Shown here: positions 1 through 8,516 of the stretch, piece by piece | How the letters are laid out: the number at the start of each line of letters is the position of its first letter | Position numbering within the stretch: position 1 is the stretch's first letter | Source: Noviherbaspirillum humi | GTDB lineage: Bacteria; Pseudomonadota; Gammaproteobacteria; Burkholderiales; Burkholderiaceae_D | Reading direction: 5' to 3' | Length of the DNA stretch: 64,000 bases | Assembly (NCBI RefSeq): GCF_900188095.1 | Contig: NZ_FZOT01000008.1 | Location: 62,001-126,000, forward strand | Position numbers and translations under genes: made by a program | Notes under the pieces: generated by a model | What the model was told of the DNA's origin: nothing | Seen by the model: only the letters and a program-made list of their open reading frames with translations | The model's database searches: none

Positions 1-483
1 CACGCAGTCTCGTCTCGATGAGACGGCCGTTTATTTCTACTTGAAGCGGTTCTGCTTCCCGGATATCGCGAGTCTTGCCCTGTCGCTGTTGGACGCTGTG
101 CTTTGTATTGCGAATTGAATTCGTCGCCGAATTCTTGGAAACCGGTTTTGACTTACCTGTTCCCTGGCTTCTGGTTGCGGATTGAGAGAATTGATCAAAC
201 GCGCCTGATGGAAAGGAGAGTGAAGTTTGAGATCCGAATGACCGATCGGCTTGGTTAGCGACTTTGGATGGCGAAGGCATGATTTCTCCCAAGAGAACTA
301 AATCTTTCCGCAAAAGAGGCGCATGTTGTCCCCTTCGGACAGGTCTTCTGTCTTGCACTATCTATGCCATTAGCGCTTCCACAACTATGCCGTGTTACCA
401 AAATGCGCAATATTTCTGCTGCTTGACCACATGCAGCTCAGTTCCTAACGCGGGCTGATCACAAGAATTAAATCTTTATTAGT
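1..483. other. Non-coding or degraded AT-rich stretch at the window start
   Basis: I see no convincing gene here. The base composition is lower in GC than the chromosome to the right, and short open frames lack ribosome-binding sites and recognisable protein sequence. A small inverted repeat (CGTCTC, three-base loop, GAGACG) lies near positions 13-27. The stretch sits directly against the broken thioredoxin-reductase-like fragment, so it probably represents inserted or decayed accessory DNA that replaced the first three quarters of that gene. This last point is inference. Confidence 0.4.
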
Positions 484-708
484 TTGCAGTTAGGAGAATA
501 CATCCTGATGATCGATGTGCGCTCCGAGCTTGCACGTGAGCTCGGCGCCGATTGCGATGAGAGTGGCAATATCCGCGTCGACGACCACGTGCATACCAGC
601 GTGCCGGGTTTATATGCCGCCGGCGACGTGGTGAGCGGATTGAATCAGATCGCCGTGGCTACCGGGCAGGCGGCGATTGCCGCGACGGCAATTCATAACA
701 GCTTGTAG
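484..708 (+). pseudogene. C-terminal remnant of a thioredoxin-reductase-like FAD/NAD(P) oxidoreductase
   Basis: The frame encodes only the end of a TrxB-family flavoprotein. It retains the second FAD-binding motif (TSVPGLYAAGDVVSG) and the usual C-terminal helix (QIAVATGQAAIAATAIHN). The N-terminal FAD dinucleotide fold, the NADPH domain and any CxxC redox centre are missing, and none of the upstream DNA in any frame restores them. Homology to the family begins around position 510, so the true breakpoint is near there, and the first codons of the open frame are probably fusion sequence. A full-length member is about 300 residues; fewer than 70 remain. Most likely a truncated, non-functional gene left by a rearrangement. 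Confidence 0.75.
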
Positions 709-760
709 AAACCCATTCACATTGGGCTTCTTTTCATTCACCGGGATGGCGATTCAATCT

Positions 761-2581
761 TCATTGCCCGCGAGGTGGGTTCTTTATATTTGATACGTTT
801 TCGAAGAAGCCCGGATAGGCGGCAACGTAGTCGTCCATCCGCATGAATAGCGCTTCGAGATCTGGGGCGACCTTCCATTCACCGAGTTTCATGCCGCGCG
901 CCAGGGCAATCGTACGGACGAAAGCTTCCGCTACGGCCGCCGACCCCCTTCCATTGGGACAGGCTTGAGCCAGCCACCAGTGAATCTGGGCCAGATAAGC
1001 AAGCGCGATAGTTTCATTTTTTTCTTGAAGCGCCGCCTTCGTCAACGTACCAACGTGCGCGAAGATCTTCTTTAAAACAATCGCGAGCGGGGACTTGATG
1101 ACAAGTGCGGTCACTGACCCATTACGAAGATTAAAAGAGCCTTCATAACTTGTCAGCCTGATTTCTTCACGCCCGATTTTTCCAGTCATGTCCGCGCGGA
1201 GTTGTCCATCGGGCCAGGAGCGTGTATCGGGAAACAGTTTGAAAATCCGGTTGGCATAGGGGCGGTAACGCGAATCAGTGAGGATATTTGTGCTGGAGAT
1301 GACCTGCATGTGTTCCGGCATATTCAACCGGTCAACATTGAAGTCTTCCGCTCCCTCACGCTTGATCCCTTTCTGTATTTCATATCTGGCTTTGGTGAGC
1401 GCGCCCCACAATTCCTCGACCTTGATGCGGCCCGCCTTCACTTCCTTCGCCAGCTTTACGGTTGCGCCATGCATGTACTGGCTGAATGCCTTGCCAATCT
1501 CCGGCGCTCTGGTGAAGCCTGGCACCTGGTGCACAAGACCGGCTTCTCTTTCTGATAGCGGTGCTATGGCGCGCGACCCCTGAGATGCACTTCTCGATGA
1601 TGCGCTATTCGATGGAGGCCGCGATGTCTTGGGGTTGGATTCAACGTTTTTTCTAACCGCCGCTCCCTTAAGCGCTTGAAGCAATTTGGCTACACCCGCT
1701 GTGCCTGTCAGCAGAATAAACAGGCCGAACACTTGGGCCAGCTTGGCAGCCGCCTGGTCCAGGTCATACACGTTGTTCGACCCCATTGCCTGAGTTATTT
1801 CGTAGACTTTCTGCGCAATCTGCCTCGCTTGCTCGATATTGAGGCCAGTGTTGATCAACAGTGCGACAATGCCTGCGCCACTACCCTGCAAGGCAGCCAC
1901 GCCCAGAAGCAAGCCAACGGCTTCCGGCGTCAATAACTGGCGTAGTTGGGTTCCAGCTTCCTTGCCTACATCGCGGCTGGCTGCCTGCGCAAGCCATCGA
2001 TAGCGCTGAGCCATGTTCATGCCTTGCAATTGCGACTCGGTCAGGGGCAGGCGAGGCTTAAATTTCTGGAACTCAGTCGGTTTTACCGGACCTGTGACTA
2101 CCTGCGCATGCCGCTCTTGTATGGTTTGTGCCTGCTCCGCAGTGAGCTTGGTCCATCCGCCATTGAGAATGATTTCCTGGATTCGCTTGCGAGCCGTTTC
2201 AGGATCGGTGAGCGGTTTTCCGGTCCCGTCCGTGATCAAAAGCCGCTTTTGGCGCACGCTGTCTTCTTGTCCATCCCGATTTGCGGGCCCTTCAACATAG
2301 CCGTCAGCAAAAATCGCTACAGTGCGCCAGCGCTTCGTGGACGCGTCCCAATTTTGCTGTTCCAGCAGCCATGTCTTTATCTGGCGGCTGCCGCGCTTAA
2401 CGACGACTGGCTCCTCATGGCGAACTTCCTGCAGCGGTTTCTGCCCTCGGGCCAGCTGATCAATTGAATTGTTTTTATCGTGGATCGTGATCAGCGCTGC
2501 CGCCGGTTCTTGCACGAAATGAGCTTGACGTGATCCGGCCAATAAGCCAGAACGATCTGTGACAGTTAAAGGAAACGACAT
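761..2581 (-). CDS. 606-residue protein with polymorphic-toxin/effector-like architecture, function unknown
   Basis: I do not recognise a named family. The start is supported by GGGAG seven bases before the ATG. Residues about 1-200 are hydrophilic. Residues about 215-250 and 285-315 are glycine-rich and hydrophobic (GLLLGVAALQGSGAGIVALL and FGLFILLTGTAGVAKLL) and look like membrane-inserting or glycine-zipper segments. A Ser-rich linker follows near residues 325-345. The C-terminal 250 residues form a separate domain that includes AQIHWWLAQACPNGRGSAAVAE, a motif style that recalls the helical cores of secreted effectors. N-terminal module, hydrophobic middle, linker and globular tail fit an effector or polymorphic toxin. 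There is no signal peptide and no obvious immunity gene alongside. The gene is lower in GC than its neighbours and next to a truncated gene, which suggests acquisition by transfer. Confidence 0.55.
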   Translation of the reverse strand: MSFPLTVTDRSGLLAGSRQAHFVQEPAAALITIHDKNNSIDQLARGQKPLQEVRHEEPVVVKRGSRQIKTWLLEQQNWDASTKRWRTVAIFADGYVEGPANRDGQEDSVRQKRLLITDGTGKPLTDPETARKRIQEIILNGGWTKLTAEQAQTIQERHAQVVTGPVKPTEFQKFKPRLPLTESQLQGMNMAQRYRWLAQAASRDVGKEAGTQLRQLLTPEAVGLLLGVAALQGSGAGIVALLINTGLNIEQARQIAQKVYEITQAMGSNNVYDLDQAAAKLAQVFGLFILLTGTAGVAKLLQALKGAAVRKNVESNPKTSRPPSNSASSRSASQGSRAIAPLSEREAGLVHQVPGFTRAPEIGKAFSQYMHGATVKLAKEVKAGRIKVEELWGALTKARYEIQKGIKREGAEDFNVDRLNMPEHMQVISSTNILTDSRYRPYANRIFKLFPDTRSWPDGQLRADMTGKIGREEIRLTSYEGSFNLRNGSVTALVIKSPLAIVLKKIFAHVGTLTKAALQEKNETIALAYLAQIHWWLAQACPNGRGSAAVAEAFVRTIALARGMKLGEWKVAPDLEALFMRMDDYVAAYPGFFENVSNIKNPPRGQ

Positions 2582-2794
2582 GGCACTCCCAAACAGGTTG
2601 TTTCCACGCGGTTCTGCAACTTTCCGCGCGGCTAATATTCACCCGTTTTCCGCGTGCACTCACTATGCCATGCCAGCATCTGAACTGAGGTTCAGTCGCT
2701 AAACCGCTTCGCTAAAGCTCGTCACCTGATGTTCGCAGGAGCGATAACTGTCTTTCTAAAAACTCAAAGAAGCGGCAGGTTGCTTTTCAGGACA

Positions 2795-2986
2795 TCATCG
2801 CTGTTTCGGCGCTTTCTCATTCAGCGGATCATCCACCCAAGAGGTAGGCAGCGTATCCTCCGCAATGTCCGGTTTCTTGCCAGTCTCCACCGTATCGATG
2901 GTCCTGCTGTCCAGACCAGGCATGGGTTGCTTTTCGGTTTTGGCGCTATCAAGGTTGGCAGTGCCTTTTACCTTGTCGTTGGGCAT
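2795..2986 (-). CDS. Small hydrophilic hypothetical protein (63 aa)
   Basis: The protein begins MPNDKVKG and is rich in Lys, Asp, Pro and Thr, with no membrane segment and little predicted structure. An AGGAGA ribosome-binding site lies nine bases before this ATG, so it is preferred over an in-frame codon seven residues upstream. The gene stands alone between the effector-like gene and the diguanylate cyclase, all on the minus strand. The composition is typical of the small, disordered, possibly stress-related proteins common in this bacterial group. No function can be assigned. Confidence 0.55.
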   Translation of the reverse strand: MPNDKVKGTANLDSAKTEKQPMPGLDSRTIDTVETGKKPDIAEDTLPTSWVDDPLNEKAPKQR

Positions 2987-3147
2987 GGCGGTTTCTCCTG
3001 AAAGCAAGTTACTATCGCCGCGTTCGGCAGCGATGACAGTGCAGCACGCACTGCCGCTAATCTTCAGGCAACAAACCCGCTCGCGGGTTCCTGAGAGACT
3101 TGCCCAAGCCTGTTCTCAAGGAGGAAGAAAGAATTCCTGAATGCGCT

Positions 3148-4368
3148 TCAGCCCGCCACCCGAAAGCAACGCTTGCCAGCGCGCTTCGCCTCATACATCG
3201 CCAGGTCTGCCCGCTTGAGCAGCGCGTCGGCGTCCGGGGCGTCGGCCGGCATTTGCGCGATGCCGATACTGAGTCCCAAGGCCCCGGCTTCCAGCCTGCC
3301 GAACGGCCGCGCGCCGGCGAAGGCGGCCAGCAGGCGCTGCGCCAAGTGCTCGATCTGCCCCAGCGTCGGGCCGCAGCAGATGATGACGAATTCATCGCCG
3401 CCCAGGCGCGCCAGGAAGTCGGCGCTACGAATTTGGGACTGTATCGTCCTGGCGGCCCACACCAGGGCGTCGTCGCCGGCTTCGTGGCCCAGGGTGTTGT
3501 TGATGTCGGAAAAGCCGTCGAGGTCGATGAACATCGCCGTCAGCGGTTCATGCGACCGAATGCTGCGGGCGATCGCCTTGCGCAGCCAATCCTGCAGATA
3601 GCGCCGGTTCGGCAGCCTCGTGAGCGGATCGTGGGTTGCCTCTTCCGCCAGCCGCTGCGCCGCCGTTTTCAGCAGGCGGCCGGCGCGGCTGCTGTATTGG
3701 AACGCCAGGCAGAACACGGCCAGGAGCAGGCTGATCCACGCCAGGAAGGCGGTCTTGGCGGATTGCACCGCGGCACTGGTGCGGGCATCGGCCTGTTCGC
3801 GCCGCTGTTGCTGCAGGGTGCTGAGTTCAAACACCACCGCTTCGATACCATCCTGCCGGGCCTGCGCCAGCAATTCCGGAGCGGTCCTGGCATCATCGCC
3901 CGAGTCGGCGCGCTGGCGGCCGATGGCGGCCAGGAGTTCCTGTTCCCGCCCGCGCGCCAAGGTCTGCAGGCGAGTCACCAGGGTCACGCCGGCCGCATCC
4001 TCGTCCGGGAACAGGGTTGCCAGCCAGGACAGATTCTTCCTCAGCTCCAGGCTTCCCTGGTGAAAAGGCGCGAGCCGGCTTTCGTTGCCGGTAGACAGAT
4101 AGGCACCGGCGCCGTACTCCATCGTATGCACGTTGGCGAGCACGTTGAGCAGCGTGGCCGTCACTTGCGCGGTATTGCGGTGATCGTCATGCCGGTCGAG
4201 GATGCGGTTGGCCTGGGCGGTGAAGATGACGCAGGCGACGAAGCACAGAATGGCGCCGGCGGTCATCGCATAGCGACCAATGAATTCCAACCTCAGCACC
4301 TTCCTCATGCGGCTGTCCGCATCGCCATCCAGTTTGCCGGCCGCGCCGCGCAGCGCGATGTCTGTCAT
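3148..4368 (-). CDS. Membrane-bound diguanylate cyclase with periplasmic sensor region
   Basis: Predicted to make cyclic di-GMP from two GTP at the inner membrane. A transmembrane helix lies at residues about 34-52 and a second at about 206-225. The roughly 150 residues between are a helical periplasmic domain resembling CHASE3-type sensors. The GGDEF domain occupies about residues 240-406, opening with THDPLTRLPNRR and carrying the intact active-site motif RLGGDEF. No typical inhibitory RxxD is evident immediately before it. The ligand sensed is unknown. The gene stands alone, and it is one of four GGDEF proteins in this window. Confidence 0.9.
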   Translation of the reverse strand: MTDIALRGAAGKLDGDADSRMRKVLRLEFIGRYAMTAGAILCFVACVIFTAQANRILDRHDDHRNTAQVTATLLNVLANVHTMEYGAGAYLSTGNESRLAPFHQGSLELRKNLSWLATLFPDEDAAGVTLVTRLQTLARGREQELLAAIGRQRADSGDDARTAPELLAQARQDGIEAVVFELSTLQQQRREQADARTSAAVQSAKTAFLAWISLLLAVFCLAFQYSSRAGRLLKTAAQRLAEEATHDPLTRLPNRRYLQDWLRKAIARSIRSHEPLTAMFIDLDGFSDINNTLGHEAGDDALVWAARTIQSQIRSADFLARLGGDEFVIICCGPTLGQIEHLAQRLLAAFAGARPFGRLEAGALGLSIGIAQMPADAPDADALLKRADLAMYEAKRAGKRCFRVAG

Positions 4369-4693
4369 GCCTGTTTCCTAACGAATCGTTCAGTTTCAGC
4401 GCCGGCGCCAAGCAGGCTCGGCTGTTTCGAAGCCGCATGGCAGGTTGAATCCCATTGCCCGTCGACCGGCGCGCCCAACGATTAGGCCATTCCAGCAAGG
4501 AAAGGTTTCCTCGGGGATGGCGCGGGTCCGGATTTATTTGGCCTAGGCAGGCGCAAGCCACAACGAAAGGTGTTGACTGGCGGCGCCAGCAACCTTGATC
4601 GTGCCGGGATGGCAAGGATGATGCCGGAATGCGCATGTCATTCCGGCGCCTGCCCCTCACCAGGGGCTTGAGCAGGGAGCCTCGGTTCCCCAG
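4369..4693. other. Intergenic region, no gene recognised
   Basis: About 325 bases between the diguanylate cyclase and the DUF1840 gene. It must contain the promoter of the minus-strand cyclase, but I could not pick a confident -10/-35 pair. No RNA gene, repeat or clear terminator was seen. Confidence 0.4.
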
Positions 4694-5038
4694 TCAAGCC
4701 TGGGCCAGCGACCACTCGACGTCGGCGCCCGCCTGCCGGGCTGCCCGCATGAGTTCGAGCAGGGGAAAGGCGCGCGACGCGAAACTGACCGTGTCGCCGG
4801 CGTCGTGGTAATGGCTGACTGCGCCCCCGGTGACGACATCGCGCACCACCGCGCTGGTGATGCCGTGGTCCTTGCTGTCATCCACATGCTGCTGCAGACG
4901 GGGAATGGCTTCCTTCAGTTCCTGGCTGGTCAGCATGCCGCTGCGCGTTTCCTTGCCCAGCAGCGAGAGCACTTGCTGTGCATGTTGTTCGAGCATGACC
5001 ACATCGGCGCCTGCCGAAGAATGGAAATTGACGAGCAT
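4694..5038 (-). CDS. DUF1840-family protein
   Basis: A 114-residue cytoplasmic protein. It matches the DUF1840 pattern seen in beta-proteobacteria: an N-terminal MLVNFHSSAGADVVML, then a central helix pair, then an acidic tail. A GGAGGG ribosome-binding site sits four bases before this ATG, so the longer in-frame start eleven codons upstream is rejected. No catalytic motif is visible and the biological role of the family is unknown. It is transcribed away from the MFS gene, sharing an intergenic region of about 180 bases with it. Confidence 0.75.
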   Translation of the reverse strand: MLVNFHSSAGADVVMLEQHAQQVLSLLGKETRSGMLTSQELKEAIPRLQQHVDDSKDHGITSAVVRDVVTGGAVSHYHDAGDTVSFASRAFPLLELMRAARQAGADVEWSLAQA

Positions 5039-5221
5039 GATCCCTCCATGGATGAAAACCCACCGGATCATGCTAGCAGCGCGGGGGCGCGCAGGCTTGA
5101 CCGATGCCAGACCACGGCATCGCCGCGATCACACTACAATCGATGCCTTGGACATGACGACAGGCGGGCTCGATTGAAACGGAAACAGGCGAAGGCGGAC
5201 AACGCCCCGGCGGCAGCCGGG

Positions 5222-6445
5222 ATGGCTTTTCAGGCATTGCGGCACAAGGATTTCCGCGCCTACCTGGCCACCTACCTGCTGGCCATGATGGCGGACAACA
5301 TCGAGCACGTCATCAGCTACTGGGTCGCGTTCCAGAAGTTTCACTCGGCCACCCTCGGCGGCGTGGCCGTGCTGGCGCACTGGCTGCCCTTCCTGCTGCT
5401 GTCGGTGCCGGTGGGCGGCCTGGCGGAACGCACCGACCCGCGCCGCGTGATCCAGGCCGGGATGGCGATCTTCATCGGGGTGTCGCTTGGCTGGGGCTTT
5501 TTCATCTGGACCGATACGCTGGAAATCTGGAAGGCGGTCGTGCTGCTGATCCTGCACGGTATTGCCGGGGTGCTGTGGCAAACCGCCAGCCAGATGCTGC
5601 TGTACGAGATCGTGCCGCCGGATGCGTTGCAGAGCGCCGTGCGCTCCAACGCGACGGCGCGTTATCTCGGCTTGATCGTCGGTCCGGCGGTCGGCGGCTT
5701 CCTGATGCAGTGGCTGGGACCGGTGCACGGCATATTCGCCAATGCGCTTTTCTACGTGCCCCTGGTGCTGTGGCTGCTCACCATCCCGCACGGCCGGGCG
5801 GCAGCCGACGCGCCGCGAAGAGCGGTTCGCGGCCTGAGAGACATCGTGCAGACCATTGCGGATATCCGCCATGACCGGCTGCTGGTCTCCATGATTCTGC
5901 TGGCCGGCGGCGGCTCCTTCTTCATCGGCAACAGCTACCAGGCGCAGATGCCGAACTTCGCCGCCGACCTCGGCCATGGCGACGTCAGCGCCACCTACAG
6001 CATGCTGCTCGCCGCCGATGCGGCTGGCGCCCTGTGCGCCGGCCTCTGGCTGGAAGCGCGCGGCCGCAGCGATACGGGAGCGCGCAAGGCCATCCTGCTG
6101 GCGGCCTGCTGGTGCCTGGCCCTGACGGGATTTGCGTTGGCGCCGTCCTATCCGGTGGCGCTGATCGCCCTCTTCGCCGCCGGCGTCTTCGAACTGTCCT
6201 TTTCCAGCATGGCGCAGTCGCTGGTGCAGGTGAACGCGGCGCCGCAGGCACGCGGCCGGGTAATCGGCCTGTTCAACATGTCGGCCCTGGGCATGCGCGC
6301 ATTCAGCGGCATCACCGTCGGGCTGATGGGCAGCGTGGTCGGCGTGCACGCGTCGCTTGCGTGGTCCGCTTTGGCGATGCTGGTGTTCGCCGGGCTGCTG
6401 GCACGGTATGCGGGAGCGGCGCGGGACGCGCGAGCGCCCGGCTAG
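5222..6445 (+). CDS. MFS transporter of the EntS-like (MFS_3) group
   Basis: About 407 residues with 10-12 hydrophobic helices. The opening MAFQALRHKDFRAYL is typical of MFS_3 exporters, and the loop after helix 2 carries GGLAERTDPRRV, the motif-A region of the superfamily. A central break near residues 195-215 (GRAAADAPRRAVRG) separates the two six-helix halves. The ATG at 5222 aligns with family starts; an upstream in-frame TTG at 5174 would add 16 residues and cannot be excluded. Likely a drug, siderophore or metabolite exporter. The substrate is not evident, and no biosynthetic genes sit next to it. Confidence 0.85.
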   Translation: MAFQALRHKDFRAYLATYLLAMMADNIEHVISYWVAFQKFHSATLGGVAVLAHWLPFLLLSVPVGGLAERTDPRRVIQAGMAIFIGVSLGWGFFIWTDTLEIWKAVVLLILHGIAGVLWQTASQMLLYEIVPPDALQSAVRSNATARYLGLIVGPAVGGFLMQWLGPVHGIFANALFYVPLVLWLLTIPHGRAAADAPRRAVRGLRDIVQTIADIRHDRLLVSMILLAGGGSFFIGNSYQAQMPNFAADLGHGDVSATYSMLLAADAAGALCAGLWLEARGRSDTGARKAILLAACWCLALTGFALAPSYPVALIALFAAGVFELSFSSMAQSLVQVNAAPQARGRVIGLFNMSALGMRAFSGITVGLMGSVVGVHASLAWSALAMLVFAGLLARYAGAARDARAPG

Positions 6446-6507
6446 CAGTCATGGCGCGGCGAGCCCGCTGCGGCATGGCTGCTAGCCGGCGAGGCGCCGG
6501 CGCTTCC

Positions 6508-7503
6508 TTACTCCAGGGTGAGGTTCTTGCGCTGGATGAGGTTGGAGTAGATCCTTGCCTTCGCATCCGCGTTGCGGCGGATTTCTTCCGGCGTCCAGTT
6601 CAGGACTTCGAAGGCGAAGGTATTGAAGCGCTCCTTGATTTCGGGATCGGCCAGCACCTTCTGCACGTCGGCGTTGATTTTGGTCTTCAGATCGGCCGGC
6701 ATGCCCTTGGGCGACACCAGCACCACGAAGGAATTCACATCCAGGTCGGCCGGGCCGCCCGACTCGGCGACCGTCGGCACGTTGGGCATCTGCGGGATGC
6801 GCTTGGGCGCGGCGACGGCGATGTAACGGATTTTGCCGGCCTTGAACACGCCCTGGCTGGAAGGAATGGAGGCGAATGCCCATTGCACGTCATTGCTGGC
6901 GACCGATCCGTAGAGCTGCGACACTTCGCGATAAGGCACATGCTGCATGGTGGTGCCGGTGGCCAGCTCCAGCGCCTCGCCGCCGAGATGGCCGGGGCTG
7001 CCGATGCCCCAGGAACCGTAGCTCATCCTGCCGGGCGCGGCCTTGGCGGCGGCCACGAGATCCTTCACCGACTTCAGCGAAGAATCGGTGGGCACCGAGA
7101 TCAGGAACGGCGTGCGGAACAGGGTCGCGACCGGCTCGTAGACGTCCAGCGTCTGGAAATTGCGCGACTTGTAGAGATAAGGGACGGCAGCGAGATGCTC
7201 GCTGTCGAGCTGCAGCAGGGTGTAGCCGTCCGGCGCGGCGCGCTGGGTGGATTCGAAGGCGAGGAAGCCGCCGGCGCCCGGCTTGTTGTTGATGATGACC
7301 GGCTGCTTCCACATTTTCGACAGCCGGTCCGCCACCTGGCGCAGCACGGCGTCCGGCCCGCTGCCGACCGCAAACGGCGTGTAGATGTTGACCGGCTTCG
7401 AAGGATAACTGCCCTGCGCCGCCGCGCCGCCCGCTGCCATCAGCGCCAGCGCCATCACTGAAGCGTGGCCGAGACGCGCCGCGCGAAATAACGTTTTCTT
7501 CAT
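6508..7503 (-). CDS. Tripartite tricarboxylate transporter substrate-binding protein (Bug family)
   Basis: A secreted periplasmic receptor of 331 residues. The first 30 residues are a signal peptide ending GGAAAQG. The mature protein begins YPSKPVNIYTPFAVGSGPD and then has INNKPGAGGFLAFESTQRAAPDGYTL, both hallmark Bug segments lining the ligand pocket, and ends with the usual helical tail. Bug proteins bind carboxylates, aromatic acids or amino acids. The pocket residue after the beta1 turn does not allow a ligand to be named. No TctA or TctB membrane genes are nearby, so it is an orphan receptor like many in Burkholderiales. Confidence 0.9.
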   Translation of the reverse strand: MKKTLFRAARLGHASVMALALMAAGGAAAQGSYPSKPVNIYTPFAVGSGPDAVLRQVADRLSKMWKQPVIINNKPGAGGFLAFESTQRAAPDGYTLLQLDSEHLAAVPYLYKSRNFQTLDVYEPVATLFRTPFLISVPTDSSLKSVKDLVAAAKAAPGRMSYGSWGIGSPGHLGGEALELATGTTMQHVPYREVSQLYGSVASNDVQWAFASIPSSQGVFKAGKIRYIAVAAPKRIPQMPNVPTVAESGGPADLDVNSFVVLVSPKGMPADLKTKINADVQKVLADPEIKERFNTFAFEVLNWTPEEIRRNADAKARIYSNLIQRKNLTLE

Positions 7504-8119
7504 CTCCTCATCCTTTCCTGTTGCGGTGTTTGTGCAACGACCCGTTCGTGCAGCGCCCGTGAAGCCGGGACTTCAGGACGCCGGCTTGATAACGGCTCAG
7601 ATGGTAAGGTTGCCATCACATTGTGAACATACAATATTACTGATAAACGGTATTCGGAAAGCGGAATATTCATGCCGGGTGGCCTTGACTTCTGCACTTT
7701 TACCGTTCGCATCGGCTATGCCGGCCCGCCTCTCCAGACGCCGAACAGCCTTCCCAAGTAAGGTTGCCACGCTTGCCCTCCTCGGCAAGCGCGAACCTGA
7801 TTACCACGGGCTGCCCCCCTGACATGTTCTGCCTGACCGGGTATACATGACATAGACATTTATGTTGATAAATATCAACAATTCTAATTTCCTCGAATAA
7901 ACCCGCCTATTTGCCGTAGACACTTCTTGCAATATTGGCTTTAGGAAACTATGATTACTTTACTTCACGCAACTTTAGCGGCCGCCGAACCGTCCGCTGG
8001 AGACTTGCTGGCAGCCGGCTCAGGCCGTATGCCGTCCGAAAAGCGCTGCGCGAAGGATGCCGCTTCAGCCAGCTGCGTTTGGGCAGCTCACTTCCCTGAT
8101 TCATCAAAAGGACTATTCG
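7504..8119. other. 616-bp intergenic region upstream of the PYP locus
   Basis: AT-rich relative to its neighbours, it separates the divergent Bug receptor gene (minus) and the photoactive yellow protein gene (plus), so it must hold promoters for both. It includes the odd palindrome TCACATTGTGA near 7615-7625 and the inverted repeat at 7864-7879 listed separately. Short open frames here have no supporting features and are not called as genes. Confidence 0.5.
7864..7879. promoter_or_regulatory. Candidate operator: 7-bp inverted repeat
   Basis: GTTGATA and TATCAAC face each other across two adenines, giving a 16-bp dyad in an AT-rich stretch about 240 bases before the PYP start. The form and location suit a transcription factor site. 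Which regulator binds, if any, is unknown. Confidence 0.35.
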
Positions 8120-8512
8120 ATGATCGTGACCCCTTCAATCAACTTCACCCAGCCCGGCCTCGCGCGCCTGCTGGATGGGATGGAGCCGCATGAACTGGAT
8201 GAACTCGCCTTCGGCGTGATCGGCTTCGATGACGATACCGGCGTCAAGATCTACAACAGGACGGAGGCGACCCTGGCAGGCCTGTCGGTGAGCAACGTCC
8301 TCGGCCAGCGTTTCTTTACCAACGTCGCTCCATGCATGAACAACTTCATGGTGGCGCAGCGCTTCGAGGATGCGCACCGCCTGGGCCACGAACTGGACGC
8401 CACCATCGATTACGTGCTCACGCTGCGCATGCGGCCGACCAAGGTCAAGCTGCGCCTGCTTTCGCACCCTGGACTGGCTCTCAATTTCGTGCTGGTGGAC
8501 CGGTCGCGTTGA
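8120..8512 (+). CDS. Photoactive yellow protein (PYP) homologue
   Basis: A 130-residue single PAS-domain protein that aligns along its length with the Halorhodospira blue-light receptor PYP. The chromophore-attachment region is FFTNVAPC, giving Cys72 (Cys69 in PYP). The phenolate hydrogen-bond partners are present as Tyr45 and Glu49 in IYNRTEA (Tyr42 and Glu46). Thr50 and Arg52 of PYP are replaced by Ala53 and Leu55. The C-terminal strand MRPTKVKL matches MTPTKVKV. In known PYPs p-coumaric acid is bound to the Cys as a thioester and isomerises on blue light. AAAGGA lies before the ATG at 8120. The next gene starts four bases after the stop, so it is co-transcribed with two c-di-GMP proteins. 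No tyrosine ammonia-lyase or coumarate ligase gene is in the window. Confidence 0.88.
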   Translation: MIVTPSINFTQPGLARLLDGMEPHELDELAFGVIGFDDDTGVKIYNRTEATLAGLSVSNVLGQRFFTNVAPCMNNFMVAQRFEDAHRLGHELDATIDYVLTLRMRPTKVKLRLLSHPGLALNFVLVDRSR

Positions 8513-8516
8513 CGAC

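Noticed and set aside
264-458. 64-residue plus-strand frame near the window start
   Set aside because: Cys-rich random-looking sequence, no ribosome-binding site and no family resemblance.
7951-8193. 80-residue open frame starting after an AGGAAA-like site, just before and overlapping the PYP gene
   Set aside because: It overlaps the PYP coding start in another frame, has no recognisable sequence, and PYP has better homology and its own ribosome-binding site.
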